33,480 nucleotides of DNA from the NCBI GenBank assembly GCA_049282265.1, contig JBAPTR010000056.1, positions 1 to 33,480 on the forward strand. The letters are read 5' to 3'. The position numbers were made by a program, and so were the translations under genes. How positions within the stretch are numbered: position 1 is the stretch's first letter; each line of letters opens with the position of its first letter. This DNA comes from CAYUCJ01 sp049282265. Its GTDB lineage: Bacteria > Desulfobacterota > DSM-4660 > Desulfatiglandales > Desulfatiglandaceae. Under the pieces are notes generated by a model that saw nothing but the letters and a program-made list of their open reading frames with translations, was not told the DNA's origin and ran no database searches. This document shows positions 1 to 7,328 of this stretch, piece by piece.

Positions 1-120
1 GTTTAACCCGTTGATTTGTAAGAAAAACGAAAACCACGCTTTTCGGTTTCCGTCAGTAAAAAGTCCACGGACGAACTTCCAACGAAGTCGTCTCATCCGC
101 CGGAGTCAAGGAGCAGGGCG

Positions 121-295
121 TGAGACTCTTTTTCAGACCCTTTCTCATTGTGCACTTGGTACCACACACCGACATGGACGGCTATTTGGGGTTTATGCCT
201 CCCAAACCCCACGTGCTTCTATGAATTTATGCTAAACCCCAAATCGGCGTCCATCCCCTCCGAAGTGTTTAGAAAGGGTCTGAAAAAGAGTGTCA
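121..295. repeat. MITE-like long imperfect palindrome
   Basis: No convincing gene lies in positions 1-411. The region instead holds a long palindrome. A perfect 21-base arm at 125-145 is matched in inverse orientation at 271-291, and an inner arm at 174-197 matches 231-254 with two or three differences. A further G/C-tract motif (185-195, 204-210, 233-243) can pair in alternative ways near the centre. As RNA or single-stranded DNA this would fold into one long hairpin with a loop near 199-230. There is no transposase in it. The left arm, read on the minus strand, matches a second place in the window (11848-11882) at 30 of 35 positions, so this is a dispersed element rather than a chance fold. 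Confidence 0.75.
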
Positions 296-411
296 GGTTC
301 GGCTCCTCTTCGTACCTCATAGGCTACCGCTCGCGGCATAAACCTTGCTTTTTACGATTCCATCACTCTTGATTCGGCCAAAAAATAATCTATGCCCTAT
401 GGAACCGGGTG

Positions 412-2055
412 TCAGGCCTTTTTTAAAAGGGCATCGACCATGTCCTGGGCCTCTTCTTTTATTTTTTTCAGGTGTTCCTTATCCTTGAAGCTCTCAGCGT
501 AGATCTTGTAAATATTCTCGGTCCCCGAAGGCCTGGCCGCAAACCACCCGTTTTCAGCCACGACCTTCAATCCCCCGATGGGGGCGTTGTTTTCCGGTGC
601 GCGGGTTAGTTTCATGATGATGGGTTCACCGGCGAGGTCTTTTGCCGTGACTGTTCCCGGGGATATGTCCTTCAGGATCGCTTTCTGTTCGGTTGTGACT
701 GGGGCGTCCATGCGCTCGTAGAGCGGGCTGCCGAATTTTTCCGTGAGCGTGTCATAGATCTCGGCAGGGTCCTTTCCGGTCCTGGCGGTTATTTCACATG
801 CGACCAGATCCATGATGATCCCGTCCTTATCCGTGGTCCATACCGTGCCATCCTTTCTCAAGAAAGCGGCCCCGGCGCTTTCTTCACCTCCAAATCCGTA
901 AGAGCCATCGAAGAGACCGTCCACGAACCACTTGAAACCCACGGGTACCTCGGCTAGCCGCCTGTCCAGATGGGCGGCCACCCGGTCGATCATACCGCTT
1001 GATACAAGCGTCTTACCGACTGCAGCATCAACTCTCCAGCCGGCTCGGTTCTGGAACAGGTACCATATTGCCGCGGCGAGATAGTGGTTCGGGTTCATGA
1101 GCCCAGCGCCTCTCGTGACAATGCCGTGGCGATCGGCGTCTGTGTCATTGCCGAAGGCGATGTCGAATCTGTCTTTCATCTGGATAAGGTTCGCCATGGC
1201 GTAAGGAGAAGAGCAGTCCATGCGGATCTTGCCATCCTTATCCGCCGGCATAAAAGAAAAGGTGGGGTCCACCAGCCGGTTCACTATTTCAATGGAGACC
1301 CCGTAACGTTCGGCGATGGGATCCCAGTAATCAATGGATGAACCGCCCAAGGGGTCAACGCCGATCCTGATACCTGAATCGGCGATGATCCGCATGTCGA
1401 TGACATTTTCCAGATCCTCCACATATGGCGCGACGTAGTCATATTGCCTGGTTGTCTCCGCTTTCACGGCCTTTTCATAGGGAATGCGTTTCACCTCGTT
1501 CAGGCCTTGGGCGAGGATTTCGTTGGCCCTGTCCTGTATGACCCGAGTCGTCTCCGGGCCGGCGGGTCCGCCCCGGGGTGGGTTGTATTTGAACCCGCCG
1601 TCTCCCGGAGGATTGTGGGAAGGGGTGATGACGATACCATCCGCCAGCCCCTGTTTCCTGTTCCGGTTGAAGGTCAGGATAGCGTGGGAGATCACGGGGG
1701 TGGGGGTGTAGCGGAGACCCTTCTGGATCATGACGGTGGCCTGGTTGCCTGCGAGGACCTCAAGCGCGCTGGCGAGCGCCGGCTCGGAAAGGGCGTGGGT
1801 GTCCATGCCTACGAACAGAGGGCCGTTGATACCCATTGATTTCCTGTAGTCGCAGATTGCCTGGCTGATAGCCAGGATGTGGTTTTCGTTGAAGCTGTTC
1901 TTTAAGGACGAACCCCTGTGTCCCGAGGTCCCAAAGGCAACCAGATGGCCTGGATTTGCGGCATCGGGCCTGTGGGTAAAATAGGTGGAAACAAGCCTGG
2001 GGATATTGGCAAGCAGGGATTTCGGCAGCGGTTTTCCGGCCAGAGCATGTACCAT
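412..2055 (-). CDS. pgm: Phosphoglucomutase, alpha-D-glucose specific
   Basis: Interconverts glucose 1-phosphate and glucose 6-phosphate in the cytoplasm, linking glycogen and sugar-nucleotide synthesis with glycolysis. The 547-residue protein is the usual length for the E. coli Pgm type. Visible motifs are TSGHRGS near residue 43, the phosphoserine loop ITPSHNP with the catalytic Ser at about 146, a metal-binding DTDADRHG motif, the sugar-binding GGEESAG loop and a C-terminal RPSGTE phosphate-binding loop. The reading frame stays open for 61 codons further upstream, but the start at 2055 is chosen because AAGGAGG lies just before it and the protein then begins like other Pgm proteins (MVHALAG). 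It appears monocistronic, with a possible promoter at 2134-2162. Identification is secure. Confidence 0.95.
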   Translation of the reverse strand: MVHALAGKPLPKSLLANIPRLVSTYFTHRPDAANPGHLVAFGTSGHRGSSLKNSFNENHILAISQAICDYRKSMGINGPLFVGMDTHALSEPALASALEVLAGNQATVMIQKGLRYTPTPVISHAILTFNRNRKQGLADGIVITPSHNPPGDGGFKYNPPRGGPAGPETTRVIQDRANEILAQGLNEVKRIPYEKAVKAETTRQYDYVAPYVEDLENVIDMRIIADSGIRIGVDPLGGSSIDYWDPIAERYGVSIEIVNRLVDPTFSFMPADKDGKIRMDCSSPYAMANLIQMKDRFDIAFGNDTDADRHGIVTRGAGLMNPNHYLAAAIWYLFQNRAGWRVDAAVGKTLVSSGMIDRVAAHLDRRLAEVPVGFKWFVDGLFDGSYGFGGEESAGAAFLRKDGTVWTTDKDGIIMDLVACEITARTGKDPAEIYDTLTEKFGSPLYERMDAPVTTEQKAILKDISPGTVTAKDLAGEPIIMKLTRAPENNAPIGGLKVVAENGWFAARPSGTENIYKIYAESFKDKEHLKKIKEEAQDMVDALLKKA

Positions 2056-2133
2056 TTTATCCTCCTTACAGTAAAGATGGGTTGTGGAAAATCCGCAATT
2101 TGATCCGCGGGCTTTGACGTCCTCCTGATTGTT

Positions 2134-2162
2134 ATGGTAAGTAAATCCTTCAGTAGTGGCAA
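2134..2162 (-). promoter_or_regulatory. Possible sigma70-type promoter for pgm
   Basis: On the minus strand TTGCCA (2162-2157) is followed after 17 bases by TACCAT (2139-2134), five and four of six matches to the -35 and -10 consensus. It would give a leader of roughly 70 bases before the pgm start at 2055. It overlaps no other active gene. Judged by eye only. Confidence 0.3.
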
Positions 2163-2197
2163 GATTATTGTGCGTCTCCCAGGCCATTCCTCTCTGC

Positions 2198-2365
2198 ACG
2201 ACCGGAAAGAGGCATGTGGAGATGCTTAAGAACCCCATTTCAGTCCATTTGCAGTACTGGACGGCATGGGTAGATGATCAGGGCCTGTTGGATTTTCAAG
2301 ATGATATCTATGACAGGGATGGTCCGTTGGATCGTGCTTTGAGAGAGCGCCTCCCCGCGGGCTGA
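2198..2365 (+). pseudogene. C-terminal remnant of an LdtD/YcbB-type L,D-transpeptidase
   Basis: The plus-strand frame ending in a stop at 2363-2365 reads TTGKRHVEMLKNPISVHL, then QYWTAWVDDQGLLDFQDDIY, then DRDGPLDRALRER. This closely resembles the extreme C-terminus of YcbB/LdtD L,D-transpeptidases, where a segment of the type P[IV]PVHxxYWTAWVDxxG...FxxDIYxRD is conserved. The catalytic cysteine domain and everything before it are missing: upstream lies the pgm promoter region. Only about 50 recognisable codons remain, so this cannot be a working enzyme. In E. coli ycbB (ldtD) and ycbK (mepK) are neighbours, and here the scrap lies next to a MepK-like gene (2371-2916), which supports the reading as a relic of the same pair. 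Family recognition is from memory of the motif. Confidence 0.6.
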
Positions 2366-2370
2366 GAAAC

Positions 2371-2916
2371 TTACCAGTACCTCACCCGACCGACATCCAC
2401 ATGCACAAAATCGGACTTTGGGTAGTAGCCTACGCCTCCGGCCTGCTGTTCCATGCAGGTGGTCCGTAACCGTTTCGTATCATAACCGCAGACGCGGATA
2501 TCGATGGCCTTTCCTTCCATGTGCAAACTGTGCCTGGCGACTCCTCTGCTTTTTTTGCAGAGCATGGCATTTGTTTTGGGTGACCGGTAACCGGATATAA
2601 TGTGGAAGCGCGTAGGCTTCCCGATTGTTAGAGCAATGGAAGACAGGAGGTCCAGAAGCTCCCTGTGGATAGGCCGGATCTTTCCTGAATAGTGATCGCG
2701 GAGTATATAATCGATTTTTTTCAGAGCATCCGCCTGGTACCGCCCCCGGCGATAGTAACAGGTCTCCAGAGACTCGCCGGTGTGGGTATTGTAAAAGTGC
2801 AATGTGCGTTCGCACGGCTGGGAACGGTTGAACGCGGCAAAGGCCGACGCGGGGAATAAAACACCCAAGGCCGCCCCTGCACCGATTTTGATAAAGCGGC
2901 GACGATCACAATCCAT
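2371..2916 (-). CDS. Tat-exported MepK-like murein endopeptidase (DUF882/M15 family)
   Basis: A 181-residue protein of the DUF882 / YcbK (MepK) group, zinc metallopeptidases that in E. coli cleave peptidoglycan cross-links, including 3-3 bonds made by L,D-transpeptidases. The N-terminus carries a twin-arginine signal (RRRFIKIG at residues 5-12) followed by a hydrophobic stretch and an ASAFA cleavage-like site, so export to the periplasm by Tat is likely. The M15-type zinc site is intact: H132 and D139 in HSLHMEGKAID, and H172 in FVHVD; SGYRSP at 108-113 is the usual family motif. It lies downstream of and convergent with the L,D-transpeptidase remnant, so its partner gene at this locus seems lost. 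Exact bond specificity is inferred from the family. Confidence 0.88.
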   Translation of the reverse strand: MDCDRRRFIKIGAGAALGVLFPASAFAAFNRSQPCERTLHFYNTHTGESLETCYYRRGRYQADALKKIDYILRDHYSGKIRPIHRELLDLLSSIALTIGKPTRFHIISGYRSPKTNAMLCKKSRGVARHSLHMEGKAIDIRVCGYDTKRLRTTCMEQQAGGVGYYPKSDFVHVDVGRVRYW

Positions 2917-2944
2917 TTCTAAAATGCCACTCTATTCCCGTTTG

Positions 2945-2966
2945 GATGACTTTTTGCGAAGTCATC
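2945..2966. repeat. Short hairpin repeat between two minus-strand genes
   Basis: GATGACTT (2945-2952) and AAGTCATC (2959-2966) form a perfect 8-bp stem around a 6-base loop in the 110-base gap between the ferredoxin gene and the MepK-like gene. It has no T-tract on either side, so it is not a good intrinsic terminator. It resembles the short palindromic repeats commonly scattered between genes in this group of bacteria, but only one copy is seen here. Confidence 0.45.
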
Positions 2967-3026
2967 AAGAATATAAAGACTGTGTGAAGATAACGCAAGA
3001 ACGGCGCCGTTTCCCTGGGCTCAAAC

Positions 3027-3338
3027 CTATAGCGCCCCTGTTTCGCCGAGGATTTCCCCAATCTTTGCAAGAATATCGTCCACATCGCCGCCTCGGACCT
3101 CCGAGAACCATATCTTCTGAGGATAAAGAATCACGTTGGGGCCCTTGGCGCAGAGCCCCAGGCAACCGGATTGGGAGATTCTCACATACCTTTTCCAGCC
3201 CCTTTCAGCCACGCCTTCCTTGAGCGCTTTTTTTATGAGAGGGGTGTTGCCGTCTGCGCACGATTTGCGTTTGCCCTGGCGGTCATTTGTACAGACAAAA
3301 ACATGGACTGCGTAAGGTGACTCATTTTGTTTAGCCAT
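3027..3338 (-). CDS. Thioredoxin-like [2Fe-2S] ferredoxin
   Basis: A 103-residue protein of the thioredoxin-fold [2Fe-2S] ferredoxin family, related to NuoE and to the C-terminal ferredoxin modules of HydB-type subunits. The four cluster ligands are present as C16 (FVCTN), C27 (KSCADG), C59 and C63 (SGCLGLCAKGP). This is the stand-alone form, expected to be a cytoplasmic one-electron carrier; the partner is not evident. The start at 3338 is preferred over the open extension to 3377 because GAGG lies about 8 bases upstream and the family begins with a short tail before VFVCT. It follows mlaC on the same strand after a 60-base gap and might be the last gene of that operon, but no functional link to lipid transport is known. 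Confidence 0.85.
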   Translation of the reverse strand: MAKQNESPYAVHVFVCTNDRQGKRKSCADGNTPLIKKALKEGVAERGWKRYVRISQSGCLGLCAKGPNVILYPQKIWFSEVRGGDVDDILAKIGEILGETGAL

Positions 3339-3398
3339 GGGTCCTGCCTCATTACCATGATGTTTACGGAAGGTCAAGAATTTCCGCCTTTTTTCCGC

Positions 3399-3998
3399 TC
3401 AGGTATTTTTCACCTTTTTTCTTAGTATTTCAATCAGTTGCTCAGGCGTATTGTTCTGAAGAATCTCCCTGAACTGGGTACGGTAGTTTCGCACCAGGCT
3501 GACCCCCTCGATGATGACATCGAAGACTCTCCAGTTGCCGTCCTTCAGGATCATGCTGTATTGAATGGGGATGTCACCGGATTTCGCGGCAACCGCGGTT
3601 TGAACTTGAGCGTAATTCTTATTGAACAGGGTTTCTTTCTTAAAGGTCACCTTTTCATCGCTGTAGGCCATGATTCTGTCCAGGTAGACACCCCCCAGGA
3701 GTCTGCTGAAGAGGTCCGTGAATTCCTTTTTTTGGTTTCCATCCAGCTTTTTCCAATTTCGACCCAGTGCCCTTCTTGAAAGTTCGGTATAATCGAAGAG
3801 TTCACTGATCAGTGCCCATACTTTGTCTTTTCTGGCGTCTTTGGCGGCTTCCGCTTTCAAGGCCGGCTCGCGAAGCACGGCAAGGACCTTGTCTACCTGT
3901 GTTTCAATGGCGGTGAGTGGGGTGCCCGCGTGAAGTTGAAACGGAAAAATGAAGAGAACGCAAAGACACAGACCCAGTCCAATGAGAATATTTTTCAT
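3399..3998 (-). CDS. mlaC: MlaC-type periplasmic phospholipid-binding protein
   Basis: MlaC/Ttg2D family (ABC transporter auxiliary component) of 199 residues, the periplasmic shuttle that carries phospholipid between the outer membrane and the inner-membrane MlaFED complex. A signal peptide is clear: Lys followed by a hydrophobic stretch to about residue 22, with LHAG as cleavage region. The mature part shows the family pattern (FDYTELSRRALGRNW, QKKEFTDLFSRLL, YSMILKDGNWRVFDVIIEGVSLVRNYRTQF). It lies 90 bases downstream of mlaD, a gap that holds a small repeat, and is probably co-transcribed with it. The direction of transport (retrograde or anterograde) cannot be told from sequence. Confidence 0.92.
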   Translation of the reverse strand: MKNILIGLGLCLCVLFIFPFQLHAGTPLTAIETQVDKVLAVLREPALKAEAAKDARKDKVWALISELFDYTELSRRALGRNWKKLDGNQKKEFTDLFSRLLGGVYLDRIMAYSDEKVTFKKETLFNKNYAQVQTAVAAKSGDIPIQYSMILKDGNWRVFDVIIEGVSLVRNYRTQFREILQNNTPEQLIEILRKKVKNT

Positions 3999-4049
3999 GC
4001 TTCTTCTCCGAAATTTTCTAGTGAGCGAATCCTGTTTTTTATGTGGCTG

Positions 4050-4085
4050 CCCGGGGTGCCAGGTTCAAGGAAATTTGGACCTGAC
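4050..4085. repeat. Small palindromic repeat in the mlaD-mlaC gap
   Basis: The 90-base space between mlaD and mlaC contains CAGGTTC (around 4061) and GACCTG (around 4079) facing each other across an AAGGAAATTTG core, giving an imperfect stem. Such CAGG...CCTG palindromes resemble short REP-like elements. It may affect mRNA stability between the two genes. Seen once in this window. Confidence 0.35.
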
Positions 4086-4088
4086 CCG

Positions 4089-4550
4089 TCACTTCTTTTT
4101 GTCTCCCACACTACCAAAAACATACTTGCTGATGAGTTCCTCGATGTCAACAGGAGGCTCGGTCTGGGTAATGACGCCTCCGGGTTTCAAAAGCGCACCT
4201 GATCCACCGGGATCGATCGTGACGTATCTGTCGCCGATCAGGCCGGCGGTTTTTATCGACGCAATGGCATCGTCGTAGATCTTGATATTACTCCGGATCT
4301 TCATGCGCACCATTACGACAAGGTTGTTCTGATCCAGCGTAAATCCTTCAACCCGGCCGATCTGAATCCCGAGCATCCGAACCTCAGTGCCGGGTTTCAA
4401 TCCCGAGACGGACCCGAATCGGGCCTTGAGAACATAGTGCTTGCCTCCCAGAACCTCGAGTTTCCCCAGTTTCACGGTCATATAGGCTACACCCAGTAAT
4501 CCAATGAGCACAAAAATACCCACTGTCGTTTCAATGGACCTCTTTTTCAT
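4089..4550 (-). CDS. mlaD: MlaD-type MCE-domain lipid transport protein
   Basis: A 153-residue single-MCE protein. It has an N-terminal transmembrane anchor (about residues 9-26, TTVGIFVLIGLLGVAYM) and an MCE domain (about 38-115) with the usual features GLKPGTEVRMLGIQIGRVE and the tail TAGLIGDRYVTIDPGG. In the family six copies form a ring on MlaFE that passes phospholipid across the periplasmic face of the inner membrane. It is slightly shorter than E. coli MlaD (183 aa) because the C-terminal tail is short. Its ATG overlaps the mlaF stop in an ATGA arrangement, implying translational coupling. Confidence 0.93.
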   Translation of the reverse strand: MKKRSIETTVGIFVLIGLLGVAYMTVKLGKLEVLGGKHYVLKARFGSVSGLKPGTEVRMLGIQIGRVEGFTLDQNNLVVMVRMKIRSNIKIYDDAIASIKTAGLIGDRYVTIDPGGSGALLKPGGVITQTEPPVDIEELISKYVFGSVGDKKK

Positions 4551-5797
4551 CCTGCGTTACCCCGCTTTTGGCATTCAAACCGTCCTATAGTCTTTTGTTT
4601 GGATATCGCCTTTCTGGAGATGAGATCCAGGTCCTCGCCGACTTTTCCCTCTGCGAGCCCGACGGACACGGAAAAGGCGAAGCAATCACTCGAGGGTATT
4701 TCTGACTGTGTCTCGAGTGCAATGTCCCTCAGCCCGTGTTCCTGCAATTCCCGACCAAAACCCTCCAGTATACGTTCGGCTTCATCGAGGGTGGTGTGGG
4801 GGAAGATTGTCACAATCTGATCCCTCCCGATGCGTGTGGAGATCCCCACATCACCAAAGTAGGTGTTTACAAAACCCCCAAGGGACTGGATGACTTCCTG
4901 GGCACCTGTGTCACCCAGATTTTTAGACAGGAAATCCAGGCCTTCGACCGTAAACGCCGCAACGGGGAGGGTCTCATCCGGCTCTCTGTGGGTGACATCT
5001 TGTTCATACAATCTCATGAAATTTTTCTTCGAGTATAACCCCGTCAATTCATCCTGAAATCCTTCAAGGCTCTTGATGAATTCATCGACCATCGGGTGGT
5101 CGAGATGATCGAGTTCTTCAGGGTTGCCCTGGAAGACGATCCTGCCGTCATAGAGAATCAGGATCCGGTCTGAAATGAAAAAGATGTCGGGGATGTCATG
5201 GCTGATCATGATCGTGGTAAAGCCAAACCTCCTCTGGTTGTGGGCGATCAGGTTCAGGATGGTATTCTTGCGGATGGGGTCCTGGCCGGTAGTCGGTTCG
5301 TCGAAGAGTACGACCTTGGGATTGGTGATCAGGGCCCGGGCCAGGGCCACCCTTTTCTGCATGCCGCCGGAAAGTTCGGCAGGGTATTTGTGGGCCTCCT
5401 CCGAAAGTTCCATCTGATCCACCTTTTCCGTGACCCTGCGTTCGATCTCCTTTGTGCTCATGTTGGTCGTCTGCTGGAGCGGCAGGGCGATGTTCTCAAA
5501 AACCGTGAGGGAGTCGAACAGGGCATTGTCTTGAAACAGGTAGCTGAAGAGACTTTTGTAGTCGTTCAACTCCCGTTTGTTCATTTCCTCGATGGGCTTG
5601 CCCCGGAAAAGAATCCGTCCTTCCGTGGGAGCGAGGAGGCCGATGATGTGTTTGAGGAGGACACTCTTGCCGGTGCCGCTCTTGCCGATGATCGTTGTTA
5701 CATGGCCGTCATAGATCTTCAGATTGACACGGTCGAGGATCGTTCGCTCGCCGAAACGCTTGGTGACATCCTCAAACTCAATGAATGCGTTTTCCAT
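4547..5797 (-). CDS. mlaF: MlaF-type ABC ATPase fused to a degenerate GGDEF domain
   Basis: The 416-residue protein has two parts. Residues 1-245 are a complete MlaF ATPase: Walker A GKSGTGKS (38-45), signature LSGGM (142-146), Walker B VVLFDEP (162-168) and switch His in MISHD (196-201). E. coli MlaF stops at about this point (269 aa). Residues 248-405 match the GGDEF fold: it opens with DELTGLYSKKNF (249-260), like the DxLTGLxNRR start of GGDEF domains, and ends with a SVGLAEG strand (378-384). The active-site GGDEF is replaced by GRDQI (324-328), so diguanylate cyclase activity is unlikely and a regulatory or nucleotide-binding role is inferred. The start at 5797 is 11 bases after the mlaE stop and is preceded by AAGGGG. 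No mlaB (STAS) gene accompanies it. Confidence 0.9.
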   Translation of the reverse strand: MENAFIEFEDVTKRFGERTILDRVNLKIYDGHVTTIIGKSGTGKSVLLKHIIGLLAPTEGRILFRGKPIEEMNKRELNDYKSLFSYLFQDNALFDSLTVFENIALPLQQTTNMSTKEIERRVTEKVDQMELSEEAHKYPAELSGGMQKRVALARALITNPKVVLFDEPTTGQDPIRKNTILNLIAHNQRRFGFTTIMISHDIPDIFFISDRILILYDGRIVFQGNPEELDHLDHPMVDEFIKSLEGFQDELTGLYSKKNFMRLYEQDVTHREPDETLPVAAFTVEGLDFLSKNLGDTGAQEVIQSLGGFVNTYFGDVGISTRIGRDQIVTIFPHTTLDEAERILEGFGRELQEHGLRDIALETQSEIPSSDCFAFSVSVGLAEGKVGEDLDLISRKAISKQKTIGRFECQKRGNAG

Positions 5798-5808
5798 GGG
5801 CCCCTTTT

Positions 5809-6615
5809 TCACATGAGAAAGGATGTGACCACATAATCCGAGATCAGAATGAGTACGCAAGAGATCACGACGGCCGAAGTGGTGGAAACACCAACACCCT
5901 TGGCCCCTCGTTGGGAACGTCTGTGCGTGAAATAGCCCTGGTAGCAGCAGATGGTGGAAACGATCAGGGCGAAGACCAGGGCCTTGACAAAACCGTTGGA
6001 GATATCCTTCATTCCCACACTGGTCTGTATGCGCCCTAAATAAGCGCCGGAGTCCACACCCAGCAGCACGACAGCGCTCACATATCCTCCGATGATACCG
6101 ATAAGGTCGAAAATGGCCGTCAACAGGGGAAAACTGATGATCGCGGCGGCCAGCCTGGGACTGATGAGGTACCGAAGAGAATTGATGCGCATGGTGTCCA
6201 GGGCGTCGATCTGCTCGGATATGCGCTGGATTCCGATCTCTGCCGTCATGGCCGAGCCCGCCCGCGCCGTGATCATGATGGCCGTGAGCACAGGTCCCAA
6301 CTCCCTGATGATGGCAAGGGCGACAGCCGTCCCGATCATCCCTTCGCCTCCCAATTTGACCAGAACGTAGTAGAGTTGCAGGCCCAGGACCATTCCCGTA
6401 AAAAGGCCGACCAGGATAATAATATTCATGGAACCGGCCCCGATGTAATACACCTGTTGAACAATCATGGAAAACTGCTTGCGTCGAAAGATCAGGATAA
6501 ATCCCCTGGCGAAGAACACGGCCAGAGAACCCAGTTCGTCGACCCAGGCCACGACCGTTCTGCCAAGAAAGGCCAGAGGCGAGGTGAAAGATATTTTTTG
6601 GCCCAAAGACTTCAT
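5809..6615 (-). CDS. mlaE: MlaE-type permease of the phospholipid ABC transporter
   Basis: Inner-membrane permease of the MlaE family (268 aa), which forms the dimeric channel of the MlaFEDB complex. It shows the family hallmarks: an amphipathic N-terminal interfacial helix, GLFTGMVLGLQ, the conserved coupling region IIRELGPVLTAIMITARAGSAMTAEIG (split here into short runs: IIRELGPVLTA, ITARAGSAMTAEIG), ALDTM, and a C-terminal GVG...TTSAVV motif. There is no STAS domain at the N-terminus. Its ATG overlaps the stop of the upstream cyclic-nucleotide-binding gene by four bases, and mlaF follows after 11 bases, so the genes form one tight operon. Confidence 0.95.
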   Translation of the reverse strand: MKSLGQKISFTSPLAFLGRTVVAWVDELGSLAVFFARGFILIFRRKQFSMIVQQVYYIGAGSMNIIILVGLFTGMVLGLQLYYVLVKLGGEGMIGTAVALAIIRELGPVLTAIMITARAGSAMTAEIGIQRISEQIDALDTMRINSLRYLISPRLAAAIISFPLLTAIFDLIGIIGGYVSAVVLLGVDSGAYLGRIQTSVGMKDISNGFVKALVFALIVSTICCYQGYFTHRRSQRGAKGVGVSTTSAVVISCVLILISDYVVTSFLM

Positions 6616-7208
6616 CTGTTCAGTTCAGATACCTTTCGATCCAGTCTCTTGATTTTGCTATGAAGTGTTCTAATGCCACTGACAAAGGAAGTCAAGAGGG
6701 GCTGGACCCATTCAGGAACTTCATGAAACAGATCTCTGAAATCCTGATATCTCAAGACAAAAAGCCTCACCTTCGTTCTTGCCAGCGCCGTCGCGGTCCT
6801 GGGAAATCCGGACAAAAAGGCAATTTCGCCGATAATGTCCGGTGATTCAATCTCGTTGAGTATGACATTCCCGTTCGGCTCATCAATGGATATCTCCACC
6901 AGTCCTTCAGTCAGGAAAAACAGGTCCCTGCTCTTATCCCCTTTGTGGATGATGATTTCGCCGGGTTGGTAGGTCCGGTTTTCCAGCAACTCATTTAATT
7001 TGAACAGCATCCTCGTTTCTGCCTGTCTCGCAGCCAGCTCTGTGGAAAGGTTCCGTCTGAAACCGGAAAGGGGTCTTAAGAGTCCCGAAGCCACTTTGTC
7101 AACGGGCTTCTTCTCAGTCGGTGGACTCTCTGATCCGAGTTCATGACCGCAATCGCTGCAGTATTTGGCAGTTTCACTGATGTCAGTGTGGCAATTCGAA
7201 CATTTCAT
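6612..7208 (-). CDS. Zinc-ribbon plus cyclic-nucleotide-binding domain protein, first gene of the mla operon
   Basis: A 198-residue soluble protein. Residues 3-20 form a short zinc ribbon with two CxxC pairs (C3, C6, C17, C20). A charged linker leads to a Crp/PKA-type cyclic-nucleotide-binding domain at about 70-175, with the strand QPGEIIIHKGD and a phosphate-binding cassette IIGEIAFLSGFPRTATA (126-141) that keeps the GE and PRTA residues needed to hold a cyclic nucleotide phosphate. No DNA-binding helix-turn-helix follows; the C-terminus is a short, charged helix. The start at 7208 has AGAGG upstream and begins exactly at the zinc ribbon; the frame is open to 7295. The ATGA overlap with mlaE suggests it acts on the transporter rather than on transcription. 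The ligand is not known. Confidence 0.85.
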   Translation of the reverse strand: MKCSNCHTDISETAKYCSDCGHELGSESPPTEKKPVDKVASGLLRPLSGFRRNLSTELAARQAETRMLFKLNELLENRTYQPGEIIIHKGDKSRDLFFLTEGLVEISIDEPNGNVILNEIESPDIIGEIAFLSGFPRTATALARTKVRLFVLRYQDFRDLFHEVPEWVQPLLTSFVSGIRTLHSKIKRLDRKVSELNR

Positions 7209-7298
7209 TGTTGCTGCCTCTTGAATTGGGTCTTTCATCCCGCAACCCCATGACGGGAAATCCAGGGTAATATGCCTGCCGATATGGAAACTCACGAC

Positions 7299-7328
7299 AG
7301 TATATCATAAGATTGCCGTCATTGTACA
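7299..7328 (-). promoter_or_regulatory. Candidate promoter of the cNMP-mla operon
   Basis: On the minus strand TGTACA (7328-7323) is followed after 18 bases by TATACT (7304-7299), four and five of six consensus matches. It sits about 90 bases upstream of the start of the first operon gene, in the divergent gap before yjbQ (7209-7543, which has no gene). The -35 element falls inside the palindrome at 7314-7333. Confidence 0.4.

Noticed and set aside
11..372. Two overlapping 74-codon plus-strand frames at the left end
   Set aside because: They run through the palindromic element, overlap each other and show no family resemblance; treated as chance.
2945..2966. Intrinsic terminator after the ferredoxin gene
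   Set aside because: The stem is good but no T-tract follows on either strand; kept as a repeat only.
5198..5836. 212-codon plus-strand open frame opposite mlaF
   Set aside because: Mirror frame of the MlaF ATPase; composition is not protein-like and the minus strand is certain.
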